Shown here: piece by piece, positions 15,951-24,066 of the stretch
How the letters are laid out: every line of letters starts with the position of its first letter
Numbering within the stretch: the stretch's first letter is position 1
NCBI GenBank assembly: GCA_046160675.1
Contig: JBJXHH010000090.1
Span: forward strand, 1-25,804
DNA: 25,804 nucleotides
DNA from: JACMJP01 sp046160675
Lineage (GTDB): Bacteria; Bacteroidota; Bacteroidia; Chitinophagales; BACL12
Direction of reading: 5' to 3'
Notes under the pieces: model-generated
Seen by the model: only the letters and a program-made list of their open reading frames with translations
Told to the model about the DNA's origin: nothing
The model's database searches: none
Translations under genes and position numbers: made by a program

Positions 15951-16709
15951 ATGGATTTTTCAATTTTTTCCACAGGAGATGCCTGGATATCACTCCTTAC
16001 TTTGACAGTACTTGAGATTGTGTTGGGTATTGATAACATCATTTTTATTTCAATTCTTTCAGGGAAACTACCTGAACACCAGCAAAAAAGGGCAAGAAGA
16101 CTGGGGCTTGCCTTGGCAATGATTACAAGGGTTTTACTCCTCCTGTCGCTTAGTTGGATCATCAGTATGGAAAAAGACCTCTTCACTGTTTTTCATATCG
16201 GAATATCAGGAAGAGATATTGTTTTACTGCTCGGGGGCTTGTTTCTCATTTATAAAGCCACAATAGAAATACATGAAAAGATCGAAGGTGATGAACATGA
16301 GATTAGAAAACCAAAAGCGCCATCTTTTTATTCAGTTATTCTCCAGATATTAATATTGGATATTGTTTTTTCGCTTGATAGTGTAATAACTGCAGTAGGA
16401 ATGGCAGATCATGTTATTGTAATGGTTATTGCTGTGATTATTGCTGTAATAATTATGCTTATTGCTGCTGACCCTATCAGCAGTTTTGTAAATAAGCATC
16501 CAACTGTAAAAATGCTGGCACTTTCATTTCTTGTACTCATAGGAGTGAGTTTGTTAATTGAAGGCATGGGCGGGCATGTTGACAAGGCTTATATTTATTT
16601 TGCAATGGGATTCTCTGTATTGGTAGAAATGCTCAATCTTTGGATGCGTAGAAATATGAAAAGGAAACGGGAAGTACAGGATATGAAAGAAAATGAGTTT
16701 GGGAATTAG
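15951..16709 (+). CDS. TerC-family integral membrane protein
   Basis: 252 residues with about seven membrane segments. Family signatures are present: LEIVLGIDNIIFI with an intramembrane Asp near residue 27, the second acidic repeat DIVFSLDSVITAVGM (about 140-154), and HPTVKMLALSFLVLIG. TerC proteins are linked to tellurite resistance and to metal (manganese) export to exoenzymes or out of the cell; here there is no other ter gene, so metal handling in the inner membrane is the likelier role. The paired acidic motifs in the membrane suit cation transport. Divergent from acs; converges on the LolC/E-type permease gene with a 46-base gap. Confidence 0.9.
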   Translation: MDFSIFSTGDAWISLLTLTVLEIVLGIDNIIFISILSGKLPEHQQKRARRLGLALAMITRVLLLLSLSWIISMEKDLFTVFHIGISGRDIVLLLGGLFLIYKATIEIHEKIEGDEHEIRKPKAPSFYSVILQILILDIVFSLDSVITAVGMADHVIVMVIAVIIAVIIMLIAADPISSFVNKHPTVKMLALSFLVLIGVSLLIEGMGGHVDKAYIYFAMGFSVLVEMLNLWMRRNMKRKREVQDMKENEFGN

Positions 16710-16740
16710 ATAGCTTCGGAGGGTCTCTAATAGTTTTTTT
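16705..16740 (+). terminator. Probable intrinsic terminator of terC
   Basis: ATTAGA (16705-16710) pairs with TCTAAT (16726-16731) around a loop that contains cTTCGg, and a run of seven T (16734-16740) follows. The stem is short and the loop large. The stem overlaps the terC stop codon. Confidence 0.4.
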
Positions 16741-16755
16741 GCAGCAGTTTAATAT

Positions 16756-18003
16756 TCATTCTTCTTTAAACATCCACCGCTGCCTGCTTGCAAGTGCAGC
16801 CGGAAAATAAGATGCTATACTACCAATGATGAATATTGTGAGAAATACGTACAAATAATCCATCACTTTCAGGTCGATCGGGTAAGCAGTAACCACAAAA
16901 CTACCTGAACCCGGAATCGAAATAAGCCCGAATTGCATTTGAAGAAAACATAAAAATGTAGCAACAAAAAAGCCTATGGCGATACTTACGAGGGTTTGCA
17001 AAATTCCCTGGATGAAAAAAATATTCCTGATCTTCCCTTCCGTTGCACCAAGAGAACGAAGAATACCGATATCTTTTCTTTTATCAATCACAAGCATGGA
17101 AATGGAACCGATCATGTTAAAAGTGGCAATAATGAGGATAAAGGTGAGAATCAAAAACACTACCCATCTTTCATTCTTCATCACTTTGTAAACAAATTCG
17201 TTTTGCATCATGCGGTTCTTCACTACATAAGAATTTCCGATTTGTTTTTCTATTTCAGAAAGGGTTGTGTTTACTGTTTCAGGATTTTTCAATTTAATCT
17301 CCAGTTTTGATACTTCTTCATTCTTATATTCTAAGAGATTCCGCATTGCAGGTAAAGAAACAATGGCATACTTACTGTCAAATTCTTGCTGGATACGAAA
17401 CACACCCGTAACATGTACTGCTTTTTGAATAAATGCATCTCCGGGATTATAACTAAACTTTACGCCTCGCCTTGGCATAAAAATGCGCATAGTGGTATTG
17501 CCTTCAAACCCAACAGGAACGGCAAGCATAGCCGCTACACCCGAACCCAGTACAGTACAATCTGCCTGCTGCCCGTAATAACTTTTCGTCAACAGGTAGT
17601 CGCCAATAAATACGCTATCTGCAACTGCAGTTACAATCTGATATTCCTCATCCACACCTTTAATGGTTGCTATATGTTCTTCATCATCATAAGCAACTAA
17701 AGCATTTTCTTCCAGCGTTTGCGAAACAAGATCAATATTCGGTATGTTCTTTAGAGTTTGTAAAAGAACTGAATCAATAGAAAAAACCTTTCCTTCGGCT
17801 GCAGTTATTGTTATATCAGGATAAAAAGAACTGTATAATCTTATCACGAGAGATTCAAATCCATTAAAGGCAGAAAGAACGATAATTAAGGCTGCAGAGC
17901 CGATGATGATTCCCGCCATGGTTATGCCGGAAATTATATTGATAACATTTGTACTTTTTTTTGAAAAGATATAACGCCAAGCGATACGAAGAGTGAAATT
18001 CAT
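16756..18003 (-). CDS. ABC transporter permease of the LolC/LolE (FtsX) type
   Basis: 415 residues. It opens with MNFTLRIAWRYIF, one membrane segment (about 22-46, ending VLSAFNGFE), a large periplasmic domain (about 50-270) and three C-terminal membrane segments (about 273-297, 318-345 and 377-400). The cytosolic loop DIGILRSLGATEGKIRNIFF (coupling helix) is typical of LolC/E. In Gram-negatives these permeases, with the ATPase LolD, release lipoproteins from the inner membrane for transport to the outer membrane. LolD is not in the window. The gene starts 12 bases after rbfA, so the two are co-transcribed. Confidence 0.9.
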   Translation of the reverse strand: MNFTLRIAWRYIFSKKSTNVINIISGITMAGIIIGSAALIIVLSAFNGFESLVIRLYSSFYPDITITAAEGKVFSIDSVLLQTLKNIPNIDLVSQTLEENALVAYDDEEHIATIKGVDEEYQIVTAVADSVFIGDYLLTKSYYGQQADCTVLGSGVAAMLAVPVGFEGNTTMRIFMPRRGVKFSYNPGDAFIQKAVHVTGVFRIQQEFDSKYAIVSLPAMRNLLEYKNEEVSKLEIKLKNPETVNTTLSEIEKQIGNSYVVKNRMMQNEFVYKVMKNERWVVFLILTFILIIATFNMIGSISMLVIDKRKDIGILRSLGATEGKIRNIFFIQGILQTLVSIAIGFFVATFLCFLQMQFGLISIPGSGSFVVTAYPIDLKVMDYLYVFLTIFIIGSIASYFPAALASRQRWMFKEE

Positions 18004-18015
18004 AAGTAGGAGGCG

Positions 18016-18375
18016 TTATTTTTTTTCATCATCCTGAATTTTCTTAAAAATTTGCTCCAGCTTAAAAACATTTTCCAAAGTATCATCAACAAAAAATGTA
18101 ATATGCGGGATTATGCGCAGGCTGCGGCGCATTGAATTACCAAAGCGTTTCCTGATGTCGCCAGCATGCTTATTTAGTGCATCAGCTATTTTCTGGGGTT
18201 CTTTATCATTCAATACGCTGATAAAAATTCTTGTTTCCTGAAGGTCAGGTGTTACAGAAGCCTCAGTTACAGTTACAAACTTATTCCCGTAATAATTCGC
18301 CCCTTCTTTTTGTAAGAGTACACTCATCTCCTCCTTTATAAGGTCTGCGATTTTTTTTTGCCTGCGGCTTTCCAT
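18016..18375 (-). CDS. rbfA: 30S ribosome-binding factor RbfA
   Basis: 119 residues, standard length. RbfA features visible: the N-terminal RRQKKIADLIKEEMSVLLQ helix, FVTVTEASVTPDLQETRIFISV, and RRSLRIIPHITFFVDDTLE, a KH-like fold with the conserved proline-histidine segment. It helps the late maturation of 16S rRNA and 30S subunits and matters in cold adaptation. It is the first gene of the pair with the LolC/E permease and is divergent from the ABC exporter gene, with only 38 bases between the two start codons. Confidence 0.95.
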   Translation of the reverse strand: MESRRQKKIADLIKEEMSVLLQKEGANYYGNKFVTVTEASVTPDLQETRIFISVLNDKEPQKIADALNKHAGDIRKRFGNSMRRSLRIIPHITFFVDDTLENVFKLEQIFKKIQDDEKK

Positions 18376-18398
18376 AATTCGCTAAGTTACAAAAGATG

Positions 18399-18406
18399 TA
18401 ATTTCG
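18399..18406 (+). promoter_or_regulatory. Weak candidate -7 box of the ABC exporter gene
   Basis: TAATTTCG, one mismatch from TAnnTTTG, ends seven bases before the ATG at 18414. No TTG at -33 within the 38-base divergent gap. Confidence 0.25.
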
Positions 18407-18413
18407 CACAAGT

Positions 18414-20231
18414 ATGAAAAGTTATTTGCGCATATTACGTTACGTAGGCAGATTCAGAAAATATGCAGCTTATAATATCTTTTTTAACATCCTTTTTACT
18501 TTCTTCAATCTTTTCTCCATTCTGCTTATCATTCCTTTTCTTCAAATATTATTTGATACGTATAATAAGCAACAGGAAGCAAATCCCTCAGGGTTGCTGA
18601 GTCCTTTACTCGGTTGGATTAATTCAAACTTCACCTCATATATTGAAGCGAATGGAAAATCTGCCGGGTTGGTTTTAGTTTGTATTGCCGTGGTATGCAT
18701 GTTTTTTTTAAAAAATATTTGCAGGTATTTTGCATTATACTATTTAGCCCCACTGCGTAATGGTGTAGTAAGAGATTTGCGGCAAGGTTTATTTGATAAA
18801 ATGATGCAGTTGCCCGTTTCTTACTTCAGTGAAAAAAGAAAAGGGGATATTCTTGCCAGGATTACAACAGATGTGAATGAAGTAGAATGGAGTGTGATGA
18901 ACACCCTTGAATCAACTTTCAGAGACCCTTTTACCATTATTATCTTTTTTATTTCCATGTTGTTTATTAGTGTGCCGCTTACTTTACTGGTTATAGTTTT
19001 TCTCATCCCAACAGCATTTATCATTACTAGAATTGGCAAATCATTAAAAAGAAAAAGTACTAAATCTCAAACTCAGTTTGGCCTTATCATGAGTATCATC
19101 GAAGAATCATTAGGCGGACTCAGGATCATCAAAGGGTTTAATGCAGAGAGGTATCAGAAATCAAAATTTTCAAGGGAGAATAAAATTTTGTCTGATCTTC
19201 AAATAGGAGTTTTACATCGCTGGCAACTTTCCTCTCCGTTAACAGAATTCTTAAGCATCATAACTGTTGCAGTAATTCTTTACCTCGGCGGCATGATGGT
19301 TTTGCAAGGTGACTCAACCCTTGGCGCCGATACATTTATAGGATACATTTTAATTTTTGCCAACATTCTTAACCCGGCAAGGTCGGCAGCAAATTCTTTT
19401 TTCTACATACAGCGAGGTATTGCCTCTATTGAAAGAATTGAGGCTGTACTGGATGCGGATGTTAATATTAAAGAACCATTGCATGCAACACACTTAAAAA
19501 CATTTGAACATGAAATCGAGTACAAGAATGTCAGTTTTAATTACCAGGAAGATATCAGGGTTTTACACAACATCAATGTAAAAATTGAAAAAGGAAAAAT
19601 GATAGCCCTGGTGGGGTCTTCTGGCTCCGGGAAATCAACCCTGGCAGACCTTTTAGCAAGATTTCATGATGTAACAGATGGGGAAATTTTAATTGATGAC
19701 ATTAATATAAAAGATATCCGCATTGCAAGTTTGCGAAATCTGCTGGGCATTGTTACCCAAGAATCTATTTTGTTTAATGACACCATCTTTAACAACATTG
19801 CTTTCGGGATTGATAATGCAAATGAAGATGCTGTTATAAAGGCTGCTAAAGTTGCCAATGCACATGAATTTATCATGAAGCAGGAAAAAGGTTATCAAAC
19901 CATGATTGGTGACAGGGGGCATAAACTCAGTGGCGGTGAAAGACAACGCATCACCATTGCCCGGGCTATTTTTAAGAATCCGCCCATTTTAATTTTAGAT
20001 GAAGCGACATCATCTCTTGATACAGAAAGCGAAAAACTTGTTCAGGACGCTTTATTTAAACTGATGCAAAACAGAACTTCGATAGTTATAGCACATCGAT
20101 TATCTACCATCCAGTTTGCTGACGAGATACTTGTGATGCAAAACGGGCAAATTGCAGAAAAAGGAAATCATACTTCCCTTCTTGCAAAAAACGGATTGTA
20201 TGCAAAACTTGTAGAGATGCAAATGTTTTAA
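18414..20231 (+). CDS. MsbA-like ABC exporter (fused permease and ATPase)
   Basis: 605 residues, a half-transporter that works as a homodimer. Six membrane segments lie in the first 330 residues with the type IV coupling motif region PVSYFSEKRKGDILARITTDVNEVE. The ATPase domain has Walker A GSSGSGKST (near 400), signature LSGGERQR (near 502), Walker B ILILDEATSSLD (near 523) and the switch His in IAHRLST. Closest in layout to MsbA and lipid-A flippases; a multidrug or lipid substrate cannot be separated by sequence alone. In a Gram-negative with KdsD nearby, lipid A-core flipping is a reasonable guess. Single gene, closed by a strong terminator. Confidence 0.93.
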   Translation: MKSYLRILRYVGRFRKYAAYNIFFNILFTFFNLFSILLIIPFLQILFDTYNKQQEANPSGLLSPLLGWINSNFTSYIEANGKSAGLVLVCIAVVCMFFLKNICRYFALYYLAPLRNGVVRDLRQGLFDKMMQLPVSYFSEKRKGDILARITTDVNEVEWSVMNTLESTFRDPFTIIIFFISMLFISVPLTLLVIVFLIPTAFIITRIGKSLKRKSTKSQTQFGLIMSIIEESLGGLRIIKGFNAERYQKSKFSRENKILSDLQIGVLHRWQLSSPLTEFLSIITVAVILYLGGMMVLQGDSTLGADTFIGYILIFANILNPARSAANSFFYIQRGIASIERIEAVLDADVNIKEPLHATHLKTFEHEIEYKNVSFNYQEDIRVLHNINVKIEKGKMIALVGSSGSGKSTLADLLARFHDVTDGEILIDDINIKDIRIASLRNLLGIVTQESILFNDTIFNNIAFGIDNANEDAVIKAAKVANAHEFIMKQEKGYQTMIGDRGHKLSGGERQRITIARAIFKNPPILILDEATSSLDTESEKLVQDALFKLMQNRTSIVIAHRLSTIQFADEILVMQNGQIAEKGNHTSLLAKNGLYAKLVEMQMF

Positions 20232-20240
20232 ATGCAACTC

Positions 20241-20277
20241 AAAAAAACCATTTCATGAATCATGAAATGGTTTTTTT
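20241..20277. terminator. Perfect bidirectional intrinsic terminator
   Basis: A 17-bp exact inverted repeat with a 3-base loop (aat): 20241-20257 pairs with 20261-20277. The stem core is CCATTTCATG, flanked by seven A on the left and seven T on the right, so both strands read as hairpin plus U-tract. It lies 9 bases after the exporter stop and 21 bases from the stop of the convergent lipoprotein gene, and can end transcription from both sides. Confidence 0.85.
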
Positions 20278-20298
20278 ACAGTGTTTGTATATTTCCTG

Positions 20299-21075
20299 TT
20301 AGTCACTTATCCCGGTTAGTTCCTGAAATTCAATTCCACCTGAAGCTTTTTCTGAGTAAATAAATCCCAAGCCCGGTGCATAGTATTTTACATTTAGGAA
20401 GCCCGGCTCCAGAGGCGATACTTCATAAGTTTTGAGGCAATGCGTAAAAGTTCCCAGCCCAATGGTAACAGTTTCGTTCAGACCAACTACCTTGCCCCTG
20501 TCTTCAGCAAAACCAGGATAATCTTCCTGTTTATATCCTTTACCAAAATGGGTTACCGGATCACCAAGCATGATAAGTCCTCCTTGGGCACCATCAATTC
20601 CATGTTCAAAAGATCCTTCTGTACTGTAAGTACCGTCTTCATTATAACTCTTTGTATCTTCCCCGAGATACCAGACATTTCCATAAATATCCTGAGCATA
20701 CCAGTCATAAGTATCTTCTTTTAACTCGCCATCAAGAAATACAACATCATGCACAACTACGCATTCAATGCCTTCTATTATTTTATCCTCCTCAGTTATG
20801 GCAACATAAGATGTTTCTGTTGTGAATTCCCCGTCTTCACCGATAGTAGCCGAATAAAAAAGTGTGTCCCCTTCGTCAAGCGGGAAGTAAGGGTTTGTAA
20901 CATCTTCAACAAAATTTTCAGGGATCAGAAAATCCGATGGCGGCATTTTACCGCTTAATAGATCAGATGTCGGGTCTATTGTAAGATCCCGTTCCGGCAA
21001 GAGGTTGTTTTTTGCACAACCGGTGATGATACTGCTGATTGCGAGTATGACCACTACTGTTTGATTGAATTTCAT
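20299..21075 (-). CDS. Lipoprotein of unknown function (conserved family)
   Basis: 258 residues. A lipoprotein signal peptide ends in ITGC with Cys20 as the lipidated residue. The mature part is acidic and beta-rich: VTNPYFPLDEGDTLFY (59-74), GIECVVVHDVVFLDGELKEDTYDWYAQDIYGNVWYLGED (about 102-140 as successive blocks), GSFEHGIDGAQGGLIML (154-170) and LEPGFLNVKYYAPGLGFI (222-239). I recall similar blocks in hypothetical secreted proteins of distant phyla, including Actinobacteria, but know no assigned function. The DGEL, DxYGN and EDGT turns could bind calcium; that is a guess. A poor -7 box (CACATTTG, reverse strand 21112-21119) lies 36 bases upstream. Transcription ends at the bidirectional hairpin. 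Confidence 0.8.
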   Translation of the reverse strand: MKFNQTVVVILAISSIITGCAKNNLLPERDLTIDPTSDLLSGKMPPSDFLIPENFVEDVTNPYFPLDEGDTLFYSATIGEDGEFTTETSYVAITEEDKIIEGIECVVVHDVVFLDGELKEDTYDWYAQDIYGNVWYLGEDTKSYNEDGTYSTEGSFEHGIDGAQGGLIMLGDPVTHFGKGYKQEDYPGFAEDRGKVVGLNETVTIGLGTFTHCLKTYEVSPLEPGFLNVKYYAPGLGFIYSEKASGGIEFQELTGISD

Positions 21076-21191
21076 TTTTTTAATTTTTAAAGTTTAAAAT
21101 TGATTTTGCTGCAAATGTGAGGCTGCATATTGCAGAAATCCTGGAGGGATATTGGAGAAATTCTGAATTCCCTTTCTTCAAAAAAGTGAAG

Positions 21192-21220
21192 AAAAAAACC
21201 GGCCCAAAAAGTGGAGCCGG
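21192..21220 (-). terminator. Intrinsic terminator of the M1 aminopeptidase gene
   Basis: On the reverse strand CCGGC pairs with GCCGG (complement of 21216-21220 and 21199-21203) around a roughly 12-base loop, with one further pair inside, followed by seven T (complement of 21192-21198). It lies 28 bases past the stop of the M1 gene and upstream of the lipoprotein gene, so it separates the two reverse genes. Confidence 0.7.
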
Positions 21221-21247
21221 ATGTATATTTTTAATTATCCTTTAGTA

Positions 21248-23908
21248 TTAATAATCCTCAGAACCTTCATAGGGTGAAGGAATACTTTCAATAGTTTTAT
21301 TTATGTAATCTATAGAAAGTTTCCATTGGGCCTGGGTTGCAGGTGATTGCTGGTCCATCGATTTTTCATAATAACTTTTCAGGCTTTCAAGGTAACTGGA
21401 TGCAAACATGCCAGTCCATTCATTTGCGTCTTCAATTGCAATATTCTTAAACTCATCTACGCCTTTATTTATTACATAAGAATCAGTTTGCTGTTCAAGG
21501 AAGTATATGTAATAAATCATGACATAGTAAGACTGCCAGCCATCAAACTTCCTGAACTGTGAGATGAAGTAATCATTATCTTTTGCGTCTCCGGCCCTTG
21601 ATAAAATATCCCACACTGAAATTAATATACTCAGGTTCTTCTCTTCTTTATAACCTCTGGCTTCTTGAGCTGCTTTCACACTGTCTTTATCGTACAACAC
21701 ACTCAAAGCGGTTGATAGAACAGTATATGAACTGTCAGCTAATGCTTTATTTAAAGCGGGCATTATATCTACACCTGTAAAATTGCGCATACGGGCAACG
21801 GCTGATGAACGTACATAACTCCTACTGTCATTTTGCGCCATGTTCATGATTTTGTTTTTTACTTCCACAGAAGTATTCTCATCAATATGAATTGTATCCA
21901 AAGCAAACTGGCGGATTACCCATGATTTATCATCCAATGCCTTTAGAATTACATTATAGGAATCTGCATTTGTTCTGTTGTCATATGAAAGCCATTTTAC
22001 CGCATCATACCTGTCCTGAAACAAGGGTGAATGATTATAAAGGTATTCATACTCTTGTGCGGCATAACCTGTGTTGACATTACCAAGTATCATGCGTTCT
22101 GCATCAAACACCACGATATCTGGTTTTGCACTTGCAGAAATAGTAAAGGTTTGCAAACGCCTGTCAACTGTAATTTTGTGTTTTTCGACTTTACCGTTTA
22201 TATATACATCAACATCTACAGGCAACACATAGATAGGTGTTGTCATAGTGTCCTGTAGTTGGGTAACATTAAGAATAATATTTCCCGAAAAATCATCATA
22301 AGAATATGTTGTATAAATCTCTGGATGCCCGCTGCTTAAAAACCACTGATTAAAAAACCAATTCAGGTCTTCTCCCGTAACAGTTTCATAAGCTAGGCGG
22401 AGGTTGTGAATTTCCACTGTTCCGAATTTATTGTCTAGTAAGTATTTATTTAATCCGGCAAAAAAAGCCTCGTCACCCAAGTATTTTCGCAGCATATGCA
22501 AAATACATCCACCTTTTGCATAACTATGCGAATCGAACATTTCTTCCTTATCAGCGTAATAAAAACGGATAAGATCAACTTGTTTTGATTGAGATTCGCC
22601 GAGGTAAGACTCAAGCGCCTGCATGCGATGGAAATCTGCCGCATCCCTTCCATACTTGTATTCATTCCATAGGTATTCTCCATAAGTTGCAAAACTTTCA
22701 TTCAAGGGAAGGTTGCTCCAGTTTTCTGTAGTAACATAATCGCCAAACCAGCTATGAAATAATTCATGGCTTACTATATCTTCATACGATTCATCAAGGA
22801 GTTCTCTGTCCGTTTGTTGCACAAATTCGCCGAATACAGTTGCAGTAGTATTTTCCATTGCCCCGCTTACATAATCCCTTACTATTACAGAATTATACTT
22901 TTGCCAGGGGAACTCTAAGCCTAGGATATTGCTGAAGTACGTCATCATCTCAGGTGTATTGCCGAAAATTTTCCGTGCATAAGCTTCATACTCATGTTCT
23001 ACGTAATAACTCACTTCTTTTCCTTTCCAACTATCTGTTACCACAGCAAACTCCCCTATTGCCATCATGAATAGATAAGGTGCATGTGGGAGGTTCATCA
23101 CCCAATGATCTGTTCTTGTGCCGTTTACATTTTTCTTTGCATCAAGAAGCAGCCCGTTTGAAAGTGTTTTATATTTATCTTCAACAGTGATGTACATTTC
23201 CTGGGTAGTTTTTTCATTCGGTTTATCTATTGTCGGAAACCAACAAGAAGAGGCTTCTGTTTCGCCTTGTGTCCAGATCTGCATGGGCTTTTTTTCATCA
23301 GCTCCATCATTATTTATAAAATACAAACCTTTATCCTGTGTAATGGCGGCGCTACCGCCTTCTGGCAATGTGTTGGGTTTTGCGATATAATCAATAAAAA
23401 TCTGGTATTGTTCTTCTTTCTTAAACTCCCTTCCAAGATCAATTACAAGCTGAAAAGTATCAGGCACTGTGTCTTTGTTATACGTATATTTTAAAGGTGT
23501 TTTTGCATCTCCGCTCAGCATGCTTACTTCTCTGATCTCAAATCCTTTAGCATCAAGAGTAATTTGGGATACAGGGCGATAGTAAGGTTTAATTGTAAGA
23601 GTTGCCTTTCCATACATCCATGCTTTCGGCCAATCAAAACTTACTTCCAGTTTTGTATGTAAAATATCATTCACTCGTGTTGCTGCTGCTCTATAAACAG
23701 CTGGGCTGTAATGACTGTAGGCAGAATCGCTACCCCCCTCTGCATAATACTCCTCTCCTTCATAATATTCATCATAAGGATAATCGGAAGTGTAAGTCGT
23801 ATCAATTTCTCCCAGGTATTCTTCACTCGAATAAATTTTTTTCGTTGGGTCACAATTTGAAAATAAAAGAATTGATAAGACGAAATAAAAAGCAGGTATT
23901 TTCTTCAT
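21248..23908 (-). CDS. M1-family zinc aminopeptidase, probable lipoprotein
   Basis: 886 residues from the ATG at 23908. An ATG 14 codons earlier (23950) is rejected: it would precede the promoter box and spoil the signal peptide. Signal peptide 1-18, possible lipobox LFSNC with Cys19 (Asn at -1 is unusual). Residues 36-68 are an acidic, tyrosine-rich linker. The catalytic domain has the exopeptidase motif GAMEN (349-353), zinc ligands His381, His385 (HELFH) and Glu404 (NESFATYGEYLW), and Tyr463 (SYAKGG) for the transition state. A C-terminal helical, HEAT-like region (about 640-800) follows. It should trim N-terminal residues from peptides at the periplasmic face or cell surface, for nutrient uptake or protein turnover. 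Single gene with its own promoter and terminator. Confidence 0.93.
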   Translation of the reverse strand: MKKIPAFYFVLSILLFSNCDPTKKIYSSEEYLGEIDTTYTSDYPYDEYYEGEEYYAEGGSDSAYSHYSPAVYRAAATRVNDILHTKLEVSFDWPKAWMYGKATLTIKPYYRPVSQITLDAKGFEIREVSMLSGDAKTPLKYTYNKDTVPDTFQLVIDLGREFKKEEQYQIFIDYIAKPNTLPEGGSAAITQDKGLYFINNDGADEKKPMQIWTQGETEASSCWFPTIDKPNEKTTQEMYITVEDKYKTLSNGLLLDAKKNVNGTRTDHWVMNLPHAPYLFMMAIGEFAVVTDSWKGKEVSYYVEHEYEAYARKIFGNTPEMMTYFSNILGLEFPWQKYNSVIVRDYVSGAMENTTATVFGEFVQQTDRELLDESYEDIVSHELFHSWFGDYVTTENWSNLPLNESFATYGEYLWNEYKYGRDAADFHRMQALESYLGESQSKQVDLIRFYYADKEEMFDSHSYAKGGCILHMLRKYLGDEAFFAGLNKYLLDNKFGTVEIHNLRLAYETVTGEDLNWFFNQWFLSSGHPEIYTTYSYDDFSGNIILNVTQLQDTMTTPIYVLPVDVDVYINGKVEKHKITVDRRLQTFTISASAKPDIVVFDAERMILGNVNTGYAAQEYEYLYNHSPLFQDRYDAVKWLSYDNRTNADSYNVILKALDDKSWVIRQFALDTIHIDENTSVEVKNKIMNMAQNDSRSYVRSSAVARMRNFTGVDIMPALNKALADSSYTVLSTALSVLYDKDSVKAAQEARGYKEEKNLSILISVWDILSRAGDAKDNDYFISQFRKFDGWQSYYVMIYYIYFLEQQTDSYVINKGVDEFKNIAIEDANEWTGMFASSYLESLKSYYEKSMDQQSPATQAQWKLSIDYINKTIESIPSPYEGSEDY

Positions 23909-23947
23909 GACATTTTTTTGAATTGTGCCGGGATTACCACCGGAAGG

Positions 23948-23955
23948 CAAAGATA
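23948..23955 (-). promoter_or_regulatory. -7 promoter box of the M1 aminopeptidase gene
   Basis: Reverse strand reads TATCTTTG, an exact match to TAnnTTTG, 39 bases before the ATG at 23908. A weak TTTA (complement of 23979-23982) lies 23 bases further upstream. This supports the downstream ATG as the start. Confidence 0.45.
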
Positions 23956-24054
23956 AGGGATAGGCATTTGTTTGCCACTAAAGAACGTTGGAGGCTCCTA
24001 TTTACATATTTATTATATGAAGGTTAACAAGATTTAACGAAAGGAATATTTACC

Positions 24055-24062
24055 TAATTTTG
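24055..24062 (+). promoter_or_regulatory. -7 promoter box of the biotin carrier gene
   Basis: TAATTTTG is an exact consensus match and ends four bases before the ATG at 24067; TTTA (24033-24036) lies 18 bases upstream as a weak -33 element. A leaderless mRNA is predicted. Confidence 0.45.
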
Positions 24063-24066
24063 AAAC

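Noticed and set aside
15854..16186. Reverse open frame of 110 codons antisense to terC
   Set aside because: It lies fully opposite conserved TerC motifs and the acs/terC promoter region, with no recognisable protein.
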